This document shows, one piece after another, positions 20,777 to 31,348 of a DNA stretch of 64,000 nucleotides; the first letter of the stretch is position 1, and every line of letters starts with the position of its first letter. The translations under genes were made by a program, and so were the position numbers. The stretch spans positions 248,001 to 312,000 of the forward strand of contig JAIXMN010000026.1 of assembly GCA_025716815.1 (NCBI GenBank), in the 5' to 3' direction. This DNA is from Dichotomocladium elegans (lineage: Eukaryota; Mucoromycota; Mucoromycetes; Mucorales; Lichtheimiaceae). The notes under the pieces are model-generated. The model was not told where the DNA came from, made no database searches, and was given only the letters and a program-made list of their open reading frames with translations.

Positions 20777-22471
20777 TTAGAGCGATGGATGCTGATGATG
20801 AGACGGAAAGGATGACAAAAGATGATGGTTCGGCATGCGGTTCATAATCGGGGATGATGATGGCGCTGGTATCGGAGCTGGAAGGCGTCGACTCGCGTTT
20901 GGCAGGGTGCCGGCGATAATGTCGTGCAGCGATGGCAAGGTGACTTTCATGCTATGGCTGCAGCTACTGCTGCTGCTGTTGTTAATGTGGTGACGGTGTG
21001 GATCCGTTAAGAGCGGTGGCGGGGTCTTTGGAAGAACTCCGGATGCTATTGTTGAGTAAGGCGGCGAATTGCTGACTAGTGGGTGGCAGTACTGGTTGAA
21101 GCATTCGGATGACATTGTGGTATGACTACTAACGGAAGGCGGTGGCGATGGGATCTGTATCGAAGTAGTATGGTGCATATAGCCAATATAGCACTCTCTA
21201 GTGCTGCTGCTTCTATTGCTACTGCTATAGGTGTTGCTAAAATGATGATGTTGTTGTTGTTGCTGTGGCGATGGTATCGAGTGCCAAGAGCCATAATGCA
21301 TACGTTTGTCGCAGCTGCTGTCGTCAAGCGATGGCGTCCGCCCTTGATGGATCTCTTTAAAACGACGTCCCATGCATTCTTGCGTCGTTTTTGGCGCTGA
21401 AGCATCGCAGTTGCTATCGCTGTCTTTTTCAAGTTTCCGTTTGCGGCTTGTGCCACTATATGGGTGGAACAAAAAGATGAATAAGCCTTAGATTAGCGCA
21501 TGATGATGGAATAAACTGCCACGAAGGTGACGTACGAGGTTATCCGATGTTCTTTGCGGATACGCATTTTGACGCCTTGGTCGCAAAAGGTTCGAGATAA
21601 AAAGGTAGCTTCAAGAGTGCCAGGAAAGCGTTTCGGCAAGTAAGTCGTGAATGTATTGGAAAGCAAGGTGGTGCGGGTCTGGACTGTGCCCCTGAAGAAG
21701 TAGAAGAAAAATACATGTTGGGTCGTGCCCTTCCATTCATCGGTAAACAAACATACTCGACAATCTCAAAAAGACTAAAGTGCAGTTTGTATTTCCCTTC
21801 TTTCTTGACAGCAAGATCGCCAAAGACAAAGAAGCCCCCGTCTAAGTCAAGTGTGAGAAATGGCATCAATCATGGATTTTCCTGCCAAAGAGAATGAGGA
21901 GTGTGGAGCAGCAAGGACGAACCTGTGTTGTCGATATCACGTAGACGGTGAAGAGACGAGACGGTGGATCCAGAGAGGTAATCCTGTGACGGCAGCAAAA
22001 GTTCTGAAGGATCATCTTCCTTTACAATGTTGGCAACTAAAAAGTAAAATGGGCTTTGCAAGCTCTTTCTAGAGGATAGCCACATCGAAGCAGCAGGAAC
22101 AAGATGAGTAAGTGGTATAAGATAGCTCCACACCTTGAGCAAACACCCACTTCACGTCGTCATCTGAGCAGCCCAGCCATTGCATCTGCAGAATTGGTGG
22201 TGGATCGATCGGCCGGCGGTCTTATGAAAAGTAGGAAGGAATGGTTATTTTTTGTGTCTTCCGTCATTGAACAATTGAAAGGACAATACCTCGCTCATTT
22301 GGCATGCTCACCTTTGCACGTTCCGGTTGCTGCCGAATAAAGATATCGTATTGCCTTATATAGAGAATAAGGATCTTTTTTTTCCCTCCAATCAAGGAAA
22401 AAATACCTTTCGTCAGGAAGATCGGCTAGGGAGCTTGGAATGAAGCGATAAGTGCAACTCGTACTTTGCAT
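20777..22471 (-). CDS. Velvet-family transcriptional regulator (VosA/VelB-like)
   Basis: Seven exons add up to a clean 421-aa frame: 22407-22471, 22290-22354, 22151-22220, 21923-22068, 21757-21841, 21536-21691, 20777-21455. The protein shows the velvet domain in order: [68 protein letters not shown], then [19 protein letters not shown] and GVKMRIRKE. The last exon adds a basic patch (SRKRKLEK) and a long Ser/His/Pro/Gln-rich tail (residues about 200-421), probably a disordered regulatory region. Velvet proteins bind DNA through an NF-kB-like fold, often as dimers, and control sporulation and development. The class (VosA, VelB or a Mucoromycota-specific one) cannot be settled by eye. This is the intact source of the two truncated copies at 12.5 and 19.3 kb. 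Confidence 0.88.
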
Positions 22472-22793
22472 TGGGCGGTGTTCGTAACGAGCGAAGTGAG
22501 ACGGAAAGAAAGAAAGAGAGAGAGAGAGAGAGCACAAGACAGGAGCGAGAGGAAAGAGGCCTTGTGGGTTCAAGAAAAGAGGAATGACGGAAAAGCTCTG
22601 GCCCGTAGTTTGTGAGGTCTATTTATTATCTGACCTTCAATCACGAGTTTCCGAATGGCTAAAAATTGTCCTCAATTTGAATAAATTTACCCAAAAGGGT
22701 ATGCCAAGACCTTCCCGGGAGTTCTTTAAACAGCCTACAAAAACGGACAATCTGAGCCTCTCTGCAACCCCAACTGCTGCACCCCCAAGGTGC

Positions 22794-22826
<33 letters not shown>

Positions 22827-24267
22827 CGTGTCTATCTTCACATATACTCGCGCAGAAAAAACGGGCAGGCGGCGCCTATCTCCGGCCGGATGAAAATCCA
22901 ATTACGCGTCCTGTAAGAGATGCAGAGTATAGGAAAAAGTATGATGGTTTGCCCTGGTCCAAAAGTAGAAAGTCGAGTCATGGCTGCTGTAGGGCAGTGC
23001 AATCAGCCCTTCTGTCGTTCTGCTTTGCTCATACTTTATGTTTTTTTATCTCTCTTTCTGTGCTACTCTCCTTGTACTCCTACTTCTCCTTCCAGGCTTA
23101 TAGCTTTTCTATTTCCAGTCGGTCCTTAACAGAAAAACAAAGAGGAGAGGGAAACGATGTGATACAGGATTTCAGTATTAGATTCGTCTTTGCTGCACAT
23201 GGCAGGTTAAAGACCGAATATGGACAATTTATTTTTAACCATGGCTCATTTAAATCTGTATGAGTCTAGGGTAAACAGCTCAATACGCCATCTATATGAG
23301 GTTTCACTTGCTTTGCTACATGTCATGACTGCATAATGCTTCACGCTCGCGGTTGTTAAGCTAAAACACTGCCCTAGTTGTTTAGTATTTGTTTGATAGA
23401 ATAAATAAAACTCAAGGAAGGCGCGGGCAGGGGGAATGGGGTTGAAGATAAACACTGACGCAATTTGCGCCCTTTTTCTGTTGATGATATTCCGATTCCT
23501 CCAACATCTCAAAACATCCAACGTGCAGCGGACTCGAAATGAGGGAGGAAAGTGACCCGTCCTTTTGTTCCCATGGCTAAAATTTTCTTGGACCCGGAGA
23601 TACACAAAAAATGCAAGATATGCATGTTAAGGAAGAGGAACTAACTTTTTTATTTTTTGGCTCTATTTAGGAAAACAGAATTACCATTTTGGGGCTGTTC
23701 TTGAAGCGATGCTCGCACAAACTATGTAAGGCCGCACGTGGGTGTATGCTTCTGAGTGAATGGATCTCTATCCGTGTCTTCTCGTTCACCACGATTTTTC
23801 TGGTCACATGGACGCAACGATCCATAGACGAAATGAAGGATTCAGCTTCGATTTGTCTCACATGGAAAAACCTTTTGGCTACGGAGAGGAAGGTCACCGC
23901 AAAGAAATACAATGTCGTCATGTTATCTTGGCTAAAATAGGACACACTCAAAACCATCAAATCATGCCATATCTTCAAGAAGCACACGCAAAGCCCAACA
24001 CCTCTTACCTTCTTTATTTGATCCCTATCTCCCGCAATGCCCGCGCGTGAGGTGATCAGACATGGCGAAAAGAACATGTGGCATATTATCCTGTTACAGA
24101 AATATTGTGCTTTTGGCTCGGGTGGCGTGCGCGGAAAAAAGGGGGAACGAGAAACGCGTGACGGGGTTTTTTTGCAATATCGGCTGTCCGGGCACGCACA
24201 AAAAAAATTTGATCCGAGAGCTGGGTCTTGTTTTTTTTTCCTTCTCTCTCTCTTTTTACATTTCGAC
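22472..24267. other. Intergenic between divergent velvet and P2 genes
   Basis: An (AG)n run lies near 22510-22532 and a (CTG)n/(TG)n run at about 22793-22830; both make spurious Cys- or Leu-rich ORFs. Around 23750-24000 a plus-strand frame (LVHHDFSGHM, CRHVILAKIGHTQNHQ) looks coding-like but has stops and no recognised family. Confidence 0.45.
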
Positions 24268-24677
24268 ATGAAGTACCTCGCTGCGTACCTCCTTCTCGTT
24301 GCTGGTGGCAAAGCCGCCCCTACTGCTGAGGACATCAAGACCCTTTTGAGCTCTTCCGGCGTTGAGGTCGAGAACGACCGTGTTGCTGCCTTGATCAAGG
24401 CTCTCGAGGGCAAGACTGTCCAGGAGGTACTAACCGCACAGAACGACGATAGAAAAGGGGAGGAACAGTAGGCTAACCACGCCATTTGTTGGTATTGTAG
24501 CTCCTTGAGGAGGGCCAGCAGAAGCTTGCTGCTGTTCCTACCGGCGGTGCCGCCGCTGCTGGTGCTGGTGCCGCCGCTGCTGGCGCTGCCGCCGCCGATG
24601 CTCCCGCTGAAGAGGAGAAGAAGGAGGAGGAGAAGGAGGAATCCGACGACGACATGGGCTTCGGTCTCTTCGACTAA
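24268..24677 (+). CDS. RPP2: 60S acidic ribosomal protein P2
   Basis: Two exons, 24268-24426 and 24501-24677, give 111 aa, the normal length. The N-terminus [10 protein letters not shown] and the helical dimerisation domain ([19 protein letters not shown]) are typical of P2. An Ala/Gly-rich hinge and the acidic tail ending [12 protein letters not shown] follow. P2 forms the ribosomal stalk with P1 and P0, and its conserved tail recruits elongation factors. The start is preceded by a pyrimidine-rich tract (24226-24260), as often found at ribosomal-protein genes. The 419-aa frame on the opposite strand is a shadow of the GC-rich Ala codons. Confidence 0.95.
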
Positions 24678-26597
24678 AGAAAACGACGCGTTCACTACCT
24701 CGCTTTCTCTGTCGTGTAATAATAAAAGTTTCCCTTCACTTGGATCAGTGTCGTTTTGCGATTCAAATATCTGTTCTATCCCCTCCGGCGGAGAATGGTC
24801 GACATCAAGGTTGATCTGAAGAGAATACTGTGTACGAGAAAAGGAATCGACATTGCCTTTTGTTGCAGAATGGAGTGGGCAGGGATACAAGACTTTTTTT
24901 TTTAATTTTAGGTGGCTTTTACACACTTTCCCTCATAAAAATTAAATTGGTCAATCTTAAAAAAAAATTGAAGGATAGACTGCTGCTGTCCCTATATGGA
25001 CATCTTGGTAGGCTCGCCAGAGAGAGTTGATATTCGGCTCACCTGTTTCTCATGCAGTGCTACCATTCTCCTGTGCAAAACAGGCTTCCTTTTCGTAGCT
25101 AGGAAGTTCTCGGTTTAGAGTTCATAGACGAAATACGAGAGATGTCCGCACGAGCATGTGGTTCTTGCGTTTGGTCTGTGGGTGTGCGATGCATGCATGT
25201 GTGGTCGAGCCTCTCTGTCCCTCCCTTTTTCTCTTTCCGCCCCTCTCCCTTTATTGCTAGACACGATATACTCGCTCATCACGCAACTCTGAGTGATTGC
25301 ACATCCATCCGTGATATCAGCATATTCTGTCTGCTGGGTACAGCACTTGTAATTGCGTACACTTCTTGATCTTGCAAAGTAGTAGTAATCGAGCCTTTCT
25401 TTGAACGCAGCGACGTTTGATTCTCTTACCACATTCTTTCCTTTTCTCTGTTACCGTCAGTGAGCTGCATGCTTTATAAAGTAAGGATGCTTCTCTTTAT
25501 TCATGCAAGTTGACGCAGACCAGTAATTATGATTGCCAAAAAGGAGGAGGCACCAACGTCATCTATAGACAGACAGACAGGGTGTCTTCTTATTGTAAAA
25601 CATTACATGCGTAGCAGGCTGATTCTCCCACTGACCATGCCGTCCTTTGCCTACGTACTTTGTTTCTTACTCCCCCACCGCCGGATGGCTTATCTCTTTA
25701 CTGGCTCTCCCTATACACAATGATTGGAACGAAAGACACCCATCTATACTGTTGCGATACACACACATATATATATGTCTTGCGTTTGTGTGCATATATC
25801 TGCATATATATATATAATGTTGAAATAGGATGTATTTTGCCATGTACGACCTTAATAAGGTTTATCGGAAGAGCAACCCGATGTATACTTATAGTCACAT
25901 ATAGGAGCGTATGTATATACAGAGACCAAGATAGAGAGAGGGGGGAGGGCAGGGGTCTTTAGCATCATGATAGAAGGCAATAATCATGCACATGCAGCAT
26001 ACAGAAACGGCTGGTTGCATCGGGTATCACGGGAACGGGCACTCGCATCACTAATCTGCTTCACTTGAACACAAACCGTACCATGACGCCCTCCCATCTT
26101 GTATGGGTATTGTACACGTCGTTTCGATTTTCCTTATGGTTTACATATTAGCTATAAAAGACAGAAAGGCCCTATCTTTGTATAGAAAAACCTGCTTGGC
26201 AACAGTGTAGGAAGTGTGCTGGAGCAGGTCGAGCTCAGTGGACGTGTTGTTGCTCTGAAACTGTAGAACAATGGATTGACCAAGAAACACTATCACGTGC
26301 GCGGAACCACCGATGACAATGATGGGCGCTCGTTCAACGCACACACAGAGACACTCTTTTAGGATGCAATGCAACAATAACATTCCGAAATTGAAAATGA
26401 GCTCCTCTTTTCGTTGTCAACAAGAAAAAGAGGGATATCAAGAACACTAAAGTTAACTACAGGAAAGAGGAACAAAGATATGTAGGAGTACCAAGAAGGT
26501 CTGTAAAGGAGAGGGGATATAACAAAAAGAGAAAAGGGCTATACAATAAAGTCGAAGAGCTAGAGATGCACAATTAATCACCACTGACAGGTTAACG
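24678..26597. other. No gene recognised
   Basis: AATAAAAG polyadenylation-like signal near 24719-24726, just after P2. AT-microsatellite near 25768-25815. An 80-aa minus ORF (26141-26383) has no motif. Probably P2 terminator plus 3' region of the bHLH gene. Confidence 0.45.
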
Positions 26598-27299
26598 TTA
26601 CTGCGGCAAAGAGAGCCTGCTCGTGCTGTCCAAATCGGTGGTGGTTGCGATGGAGAGGCTCATGGGAGGAGCGGGGGGACCATAGACTGCACTGGATGGT
26701 GCTAACAAGGTTGGATCATCGAAGATCAAGTATTGTGTCATGACGAATGATGCCTGGTGCCGAAGGCTTTCATTCAACTGTCGCAATTTCCGGATCTGCT
26801 TCTTATAGTTTGATTCGCGGTGGATGCTTTCAGACACTATGTGGGCAAAGGTTGTATCTGTCACACTTTTGTTCATCGTATATTGGATCTCTTTTTTTGT
26901 TTTATCAGATGGATTCCTTACCATACTCAAGAGACTTTGTGACAATCATGGTTTTGCTCGGTCTACGGGTGTTTTGCAGAGATGGGAGTGTGTGTGCGAG
27001 TTCTTGGAACTTGGTGTTCAAATGCTCGCGTCGCTGCCGCTCGAGCGCATTGTGGGCCGAGCGTCTGTCAGCCAAGGCATCTTCTGTGTCACATCGAGCA
27101 CATGGGTGATGAATTGAATGATGATGACTCGAATTGCATGTCCGTTCCTCTGTGGCTAATCAGAGTATTAGTCTCGTCTCTTAATCTATATATTGAGCTC
27201 TCTTTTCATTCAGCGATATAGGGACCTACCATAAGGAGACACGGCGCTGAAGGAGCCAAAGAAGGCCTGACAAAACATCTTGCATTTTTCAGCTGGCAT
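26598..27299 (-). CDS. Small bHLH transcription factor
   Basis: Three exons (27230-27299, 26922-27083, 26598-26857) give a continuous 163-aa protein. Residues about 28-75 form a basic helix-loop-helix: DRRSAHNALERQRREHLN (basic region), KFQELAHTLPSLQ (helix 1), RRPSKTMIVTKSLEY (loop and helix 2). The His-Glu-Arg pattern in the basic region is that of factors binding CACGTG-type E-boxes. After it, a second helical stretch (SNYKKQIRKLRQLNESLR) could extend dimerisation like a zipper, and the C-terminus is Pro/Ser-rich. No PAS or other domain is present. The target is unknown. The middle exon carrying the basic region is split from the rest by introns. Confidence 0.82.
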
Positions 27300-27898
27300 T
27301 TGGCCTTTTTCTTTATGGGGGTGGTAAAGCAATAAAGCAGACAAAAGATAAATTAGGAAGAGAGAGAGAGAGAAAGTATAACGCGCAAGTGGGACAAGAG
27401 AAAAAGGGTAAGTTTATATAGTCCCATAGGGATCCGCAGCTAAATATTAGATGTTTGAAAGGCCGCTCAAAACGTCTGTGCCTATGATCTTTTGTAACAT
27501 TCGAAGCAGCATGCATCCAGGAAAATAATGCAATAAACTTGGACTTGCACTACTCGCACGATCGAGTGATTAATTGAATCTTCGATTGCTGTGCTATGTA
27601 TGCAATCGTTTCCCCCCACCCACCCCTCACCCCTCTCGCCACCTCAGAGGGATAGCTATTAGTGGTTGGGGGGGCCTTCCGCCCCACATACCTATAATCC
27701 ACCCTATCCTTCTTTTGGAGACTTCGCACACTGACACAGGCACGTTTACTGGGGAGGGGAGGAGTTGAAGTAGAAGGCAGCTGTAAGTTTCTCTCTTACT
27801 TGCACAACCCATGCTGTTACACAGCTTGTCGATCCTATTGCCCACTTGAGAATCTACAGGGATTATCACTACGACTTTAGGTAAATCAAAAGGGCATA
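27300..27898. other. Upstream region of the bHLH gene
   Basis: No coding signal. An (AG)n run at about 27359-27375 lies about 65 bp upstream of the bHLH start and might be promoter sequence. Confidence 0.4.
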
Positions 27899-28273
27899 AT
27901 GGGAAACAATAACGTACGATTTTTCATTCAAGTCCAGAGATATGACTTTTATGTACGTTTATGGATTCATCTAGTCTTCCATGGAATTTCTGTAATATGC
28001 CTCATCTCATCACAAAACCTTCTTTCTGGGGAACAATACTCTATATGGCATACAATCATTTCAGAAAAAATATGGTTCGTCGCTTTTAGTCATAAATTTG
28101 TTATATGTGGTATCTTTATCCAGCAATTATTTGAGGTATGCGAAGACAGCACAGAAACAACACTGCCCGAGAATATGATACTCGGCCCGGACGGATCTTT
28201 GCTGTCGAAACAATGGGCTCCCGTACTTCGTTCCTGGCAGATAAACCATCCAGAACAAGGCCTTCTCGTATAA
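27899..28273 (+). CDS. Hypothetical ORF, 124 aa
   Basis: The C-terminal third (STETTLPENMILGPDGSLLS, then KQWAPVLRSWQINHPEQGLL) reads like real protein, while the first 80 aa look like translated AT-rich DNA. It could be the last exon of an unrecognised gene. An acceptor-like AG lies near 28131-28135, just before this part. Confidence 0.25.
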   Translation: MGNNNVRFFIQVQRYDFYVRLWIHLVFHGISVICLISSQNLLSGEQYSIWHTIISEKIWFVAFSHKFVICGIFIQQLFEVCEDSTETTLPENMILGPDGSLLSKQWAPVLRSWQINHPEQGLLV

Positions 28274-28623
28274 TGTATCTAATGCCAAATGAAAAGAAAG
28301 AATGACAAAACTTTTGATATTGTATCAGCATGTATAAATGCCTCACTACGTCTGCTGCCGCGAGACAGTTTGGTATAAATATGCAAACAAACCAGAGATG
28401 GGATCAAACGCTAGGTATTGAGAAAAGTATCCTGAAAACAGGGCGACACCGCATGCTAGTGGGTGGGGAAGGGTTTTCAGGGTCTCTGATTGCGTCTTCT
28501 TGCTGTTTGAAACGCATACAGTGGTGTCCGTGTTTATCTCTGTGTGAGAATCAAATCATTTCATATATATAGTCCTTCTTGCGACTGGCAGGCAGCGAAC
28601 GGCCACATAAAAAAGAAGTTATT

Positions 28624-29040
28624 TTAACGTGTGGGTAAAGATCCTCTCACGCTACGCCTGGAGCTGCTCGACGATCCCATTGCGGTCTCCTGATGGCTCC
28701 CTCCCCCCCCTCCAAGCCGCCGCCAGTTCTCATCTTGCTCACCATTGGGAAATTGAGTCATGGATCGATCCATGGCGGTCACGACAGCAAAAGATCCGTC
28801 CCTTCGGCCTTTGCGAACCATAACCTTTTCAACTTTTTGCACATCCGCAACGTAATACTGCTTCTGGATAGCTTGAGCTAGTCCTACAAAGAAAATTCGA
28901 CGTCTTGATGCGCGATATAAGACTCGCTTACGCACGTTCTTCCGGCTGTCAAGCAAGCGGTTGTATTGCGAGACGATCACAAGATTCAGGGTCGAGTATG
29001 TGGCTGCTGATGTAACTCTATGTACCCAACCGGACATCAA
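28624..29040 (-). CDS. Hypothetical ORF, 138 aa
   Basis: The N-terminal 75 residues are basic and helix-like (NLVIVSQYNRLLDSRKNVRK; RASRRRIFFVGLAQAIQKQY; YVADVQKVEKVMVRKGRR). The tail is Gly/Ser-rich low complexity. No family is recognised. Confidence 0.3.
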   Translation of the reverse strand: MMSGWVHRVTSAATYSTLNLVIVSQYNRLLDSRKNVRKRVLYRASRRRIFFVGLAQAIQKQYYVADVQKVEKVMVRKGRRDGSFAVVTAMDRSMTQFPNGEQDENWRRLGGGGGSHQETAMGSSSSSRRSVRGSLPTR

Positions 29041-29042
29041 GA

Positions 29043-29567
29043 TTGCATTGTGTATTAAAAGGTGAATCGATTACTGTTTCAGTGAGGAGACGAAAGAGGA
29101 TCATATGTATATATGACTACCAAAAATTAGAACTACAAGGACGGGTCGAAACATTCCTGCTACTGTGGATTTTATGGCTCTCCGACAGGATGTATCCAAC
29201 CAACCGCTTGAAGCAAGGTACGACTGTTACCGTTGAAACCAGCCCGCACTCACGGAGATTTGGACAAGCAAGCAGATCGTTGAAAATCGGTCTTATGACG
29301 TTGACCAAGCGAAATCGTACATCGCCCGGTACCTTCGATAATCAGAGAACAGCTCTGTGCCCCTCCGTATCAATCCGGGCATATGCAATTCGGCCATCAC
29401 AACAACAAACCATATACGCACGCACTGTATTGCTGATCCTTCCTGGGGAAGATGCGTACAGCACGTATTCCGCTGTGGCCAATGCATTATGTACATTAAT
29501 TGTTTCTTCTGTGTTTGACAACGTCCCAAACAACGTACGAGCGGAGAAGTCAGTTAAAGGACTATGA
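29043..29567 (+). CDS. Hypothetical ORF, 174 aa, strand uncertain
   Basis: Open on the plus strand, but the minus strand over 29342-29533 also reads sensibly (NTEETINVHNALATAEYVLY; MVCCCDGRIAYARIDTEGHR), so the real coding strand is unclear. If minus, it may join the 28624-29040 ORF as an earlier exon. Nothing identifies a function. Confidence 0.2.
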   Translation: MHCVLKGESITVSVRRRKRIICIYDYQKLELQGRVETFLLLWILWLSDRMYPTNRLKQGTTVTVETSPHSRRFGQASRSLKIGLMTLTKRNRTSPGTFDNQRTALCPSVSIRAYAIRPSQQQTIYARTVLLILPGEDAYSTYSAVANALCTLIVSSVFDNVPNNVRAEKSVKGL

Positions 29568-29696
29568 GTTGTGGATTTATTTAGGTTCCTAAGGATATAT
29601 ATACAATGTAGGGTAATATATATGTAACGGTAACGTTCTGTGTGTCTAATGGGGAACAGAAAGGCATTTTAAAGGCGGAGGGGAGGGAGGGAAAGT

Positions 29697-31079
29697 TTAG
29701 GCGGCAGCCGCTTTGCCTTCTACATCGGATGTAGCTGAATGAACAGATATCCGTTCCCATTCATGCTGCTTGTGTTCATCCATGCTTGCCAAAAGATCCT
29801 CGGCCTTGCGGATCAGCGCCTTGCGCTCCTTCCGAATGATGTCGCTGCCACCAGATGAGATGCTATCCAGCTGGAGCATCACTTGCATCACTTCGTCTTC
29901 GAGTCCAAGAAACTGGCGGTTGTCCGCACTGGTGGCTGTCACCTCACTAACGTCGTCATGGAACTGGAGCCGCGTCAATGGGAGAGTATTTGCGTGTTTC
30001 TCGCTCAGCTGGGCTAGTTGATCGCCTATCAATCGCAACCGCTCGCGCTTCTCGTCGATATCATCGTCTTCGTCCGCGCTCGAGGTGCTTATCTCTTCCC
30101 ATAATCCGTCGTCCTCGCGTTGCGCTTGCGACTCTGTCGTTCCTGTACCTGTTGGGGTGACGTCCTTATCGTGCTCACAATCCATTTCCGTGTCCTCGAG
30201 TTCAGAGTGGTTGTCTTGCTCATCGCTACGTTTGCCATCTTCACCCTGTTGCTCTTGTTCTTCCTTCACCTGCTGTGGCTTTTCAATATCCTCGGATATG
30301 CATTCCTCTTCATGATCGGAACCGCCATTTTGCTGCATGATGCAGTTCTCAGCTTCGCTACAGTCCTTCTGTTGCCCCATTGGCAGTGGTTCCGGAATAT
30401 CCTTGGACTTGGACTCCTTCATATCGTTTTTGATAGCAGTGACAGAGACATGTTTAGGCGAGACGCTGGCGGGCTCCTGCTTGGGTTGAGACTCTTCCAT
30501 TTCATCGTCTTCCTTTTCCCACAATTGATGCAGCATCAAAGAGATCATCTCCGTGTAGGGGGTTTGCGGTTCTTGGCTTTGCTGCTGGTGCTCGGATTGG
30601 GCTTCCTCCATTTCCTCGTCCTCCTCTAACACATGGCGCAGCATTGTCGATATCGCCTTTGCGCAGTGCTCCTGGTGCTCTCGCAATTGTTGCTCTTGCT
30701 GATAACGGAAGGCTTCGATCTGACGCTGCCGTTCAAGTAGTGCGGCTTGCATTCGCCGACGTTGCTGCTCACGCTGCTGCTCGATCTGGCGCTTCAGCTG
30801 CCATTGATAATACCGCTCGAGCTCGGCTTGTTCGCGCTCTTCCTGCGCAATTTTTTGGAGGAGAAATGCACGCCGGCGCTGACGTTCACGTTCAAGCGTA
30901 AGCTGACGTTCGATCAGAAGGCGCTCGCTCTCAATGGCAGCAGCGTTTGCATGGCACCCATAGAAATAGAGCGGCGATTGTTGTTGGCGAAAAGGAGAAT
31001 AGCCATGATGGAGGTTGGGCTGGACAAAGATCTGACCAAGAGGACTGCTGGTGTGGCGTTCTTCAATGTAGTATTGCAT
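29697..31079 (-). CDS. BAG-domain Hsp70 co-chaperone with Gln/Arg coiled coil
   Basis: A single-exon 460-aa protein, start chosen at MQYYIEERHTSS (31079). An in-frame upstream ATG at 31163 would add a His-Thr run translated from the GT repeat and is unlikely. Residues about 40-130 are a long Arg/Glu/Gln-rich coil (LERERQRRRAFLLQKIAQEE). The middle is acidic and low-complexity. Near the C-terminus (about 395-450) lies a BAG domain: DEVMQVMLQLDSISSGGSD, then KERKALIRKAEDLLASMDEH. BAG domains bind the Hsp70 ATPase domain and act as nucleotide-exchange factors. A TATAAAAT box lies on the minus strand at about 31178-31185, 100 bp upstream, and a (GT)17 repeat abuts the start. It lies 270 bp downstream of SNRNP25 on the same strand. 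Confidence 0.82.
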   Translation of the reverse strand: MQYYIEERHTSSPLGQIFVQPNLHHGYSPFRQQQSPLYFYGCHANAAAIESERLLIERQLTLERERQRRRAFLLQKIAQEEREQAELERYYQWQLKRQIEQQREQQRRRMQAALLERQRQIEAFRYQQEQQLREHQEHCAKAISTMLRHVLEEDEEMEEAQSEHQQQSQEPQTPYTEMISLMLHQLWEKEDDEMEESQPKQEPASVSPKHVSVTAIKNDMKESKSKDIPEPLPMGQQKDCSEAENCIMQQNGGSDHEEECISEDIEKPQQVKEEQEQQGEDGKRSDEQDNHSELEDTEMDCEHDKDVTPTGTGTTESQAQREDDGLWEEISTSSADEDDDIDEKRERLRLIGDQLAQLSEKHANTLPLTRLQFHDDVSEVTATSADNRQFLGLEDEVMQVMLQLDSISSGGSDIIRKERKALIRKAEDLLASMDEHKQHEWERISVHSATSDVEGKAAAA

Positions 31080-31096
31080 GATGTATGGAAGTCGAT

Positions 31097-31098
<2 letters not shown>

Positions 31099-31132
<34 letters not shown>
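31099..31132 (+). repeat. (GT)17 microsatellite in the BAG gene 5' leader
   Basis: A perfect dinucleotide run starting 19 bp upstream of the chosen BAG start codon, between it and the TATA-like box. Confidence 0.95.
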
Positions 31133-31133
<1 letters not shown>

Positions 31134-31177
31134 AAAAAATGGATGAATTGGAAGGAAAAACATTGAAAGACGAGCTG

Positions 31178-31185
31178 ATTTTATA
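31178..31185 (-). promoter_or_regulatory. TATA-like box of the BAG gene
   Basis: The minus strand reads CGTATAAAATCAG about 100 bp upstream of the ATG at 31079. Confidence 0.45.
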
Positions 31186-31348
31186 CGTCGTCTGTTTATG
31201 GTCCGTGCAATGGATTTGTCAGGCTTGTCAGAATTTTGAAGGGTCTGCTAGAACGTTCTTGCCTTTTTTTTTTCGCTGAATTAATTTCAATTGCCGCACG
31301 GATGTGGAGAGCGGGTGAATGCCAGAATTTTCTAGCAAGGGGGACTGA

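Noticed and set aside
22584..23263. Cys-rich and Leu-rich ORFs near 22790
   Set aside because: They are translations of a CTG/TG simple repeat; no start context or homology.
23750..24000. PARP-like catalytic fragment (CRHVILAKIG resembling REMILARV-type segments)
   Set aside because: The resemblance is confined to about eight residues and the flanks carry stops; too weak to annotate.
23667..24926. 419-aa minus-strand frame over the P2 gene
   Set aside because: Covers the antisense of P2 including its intron; Ser/Leu runs are reversed Ala and Glu codons.
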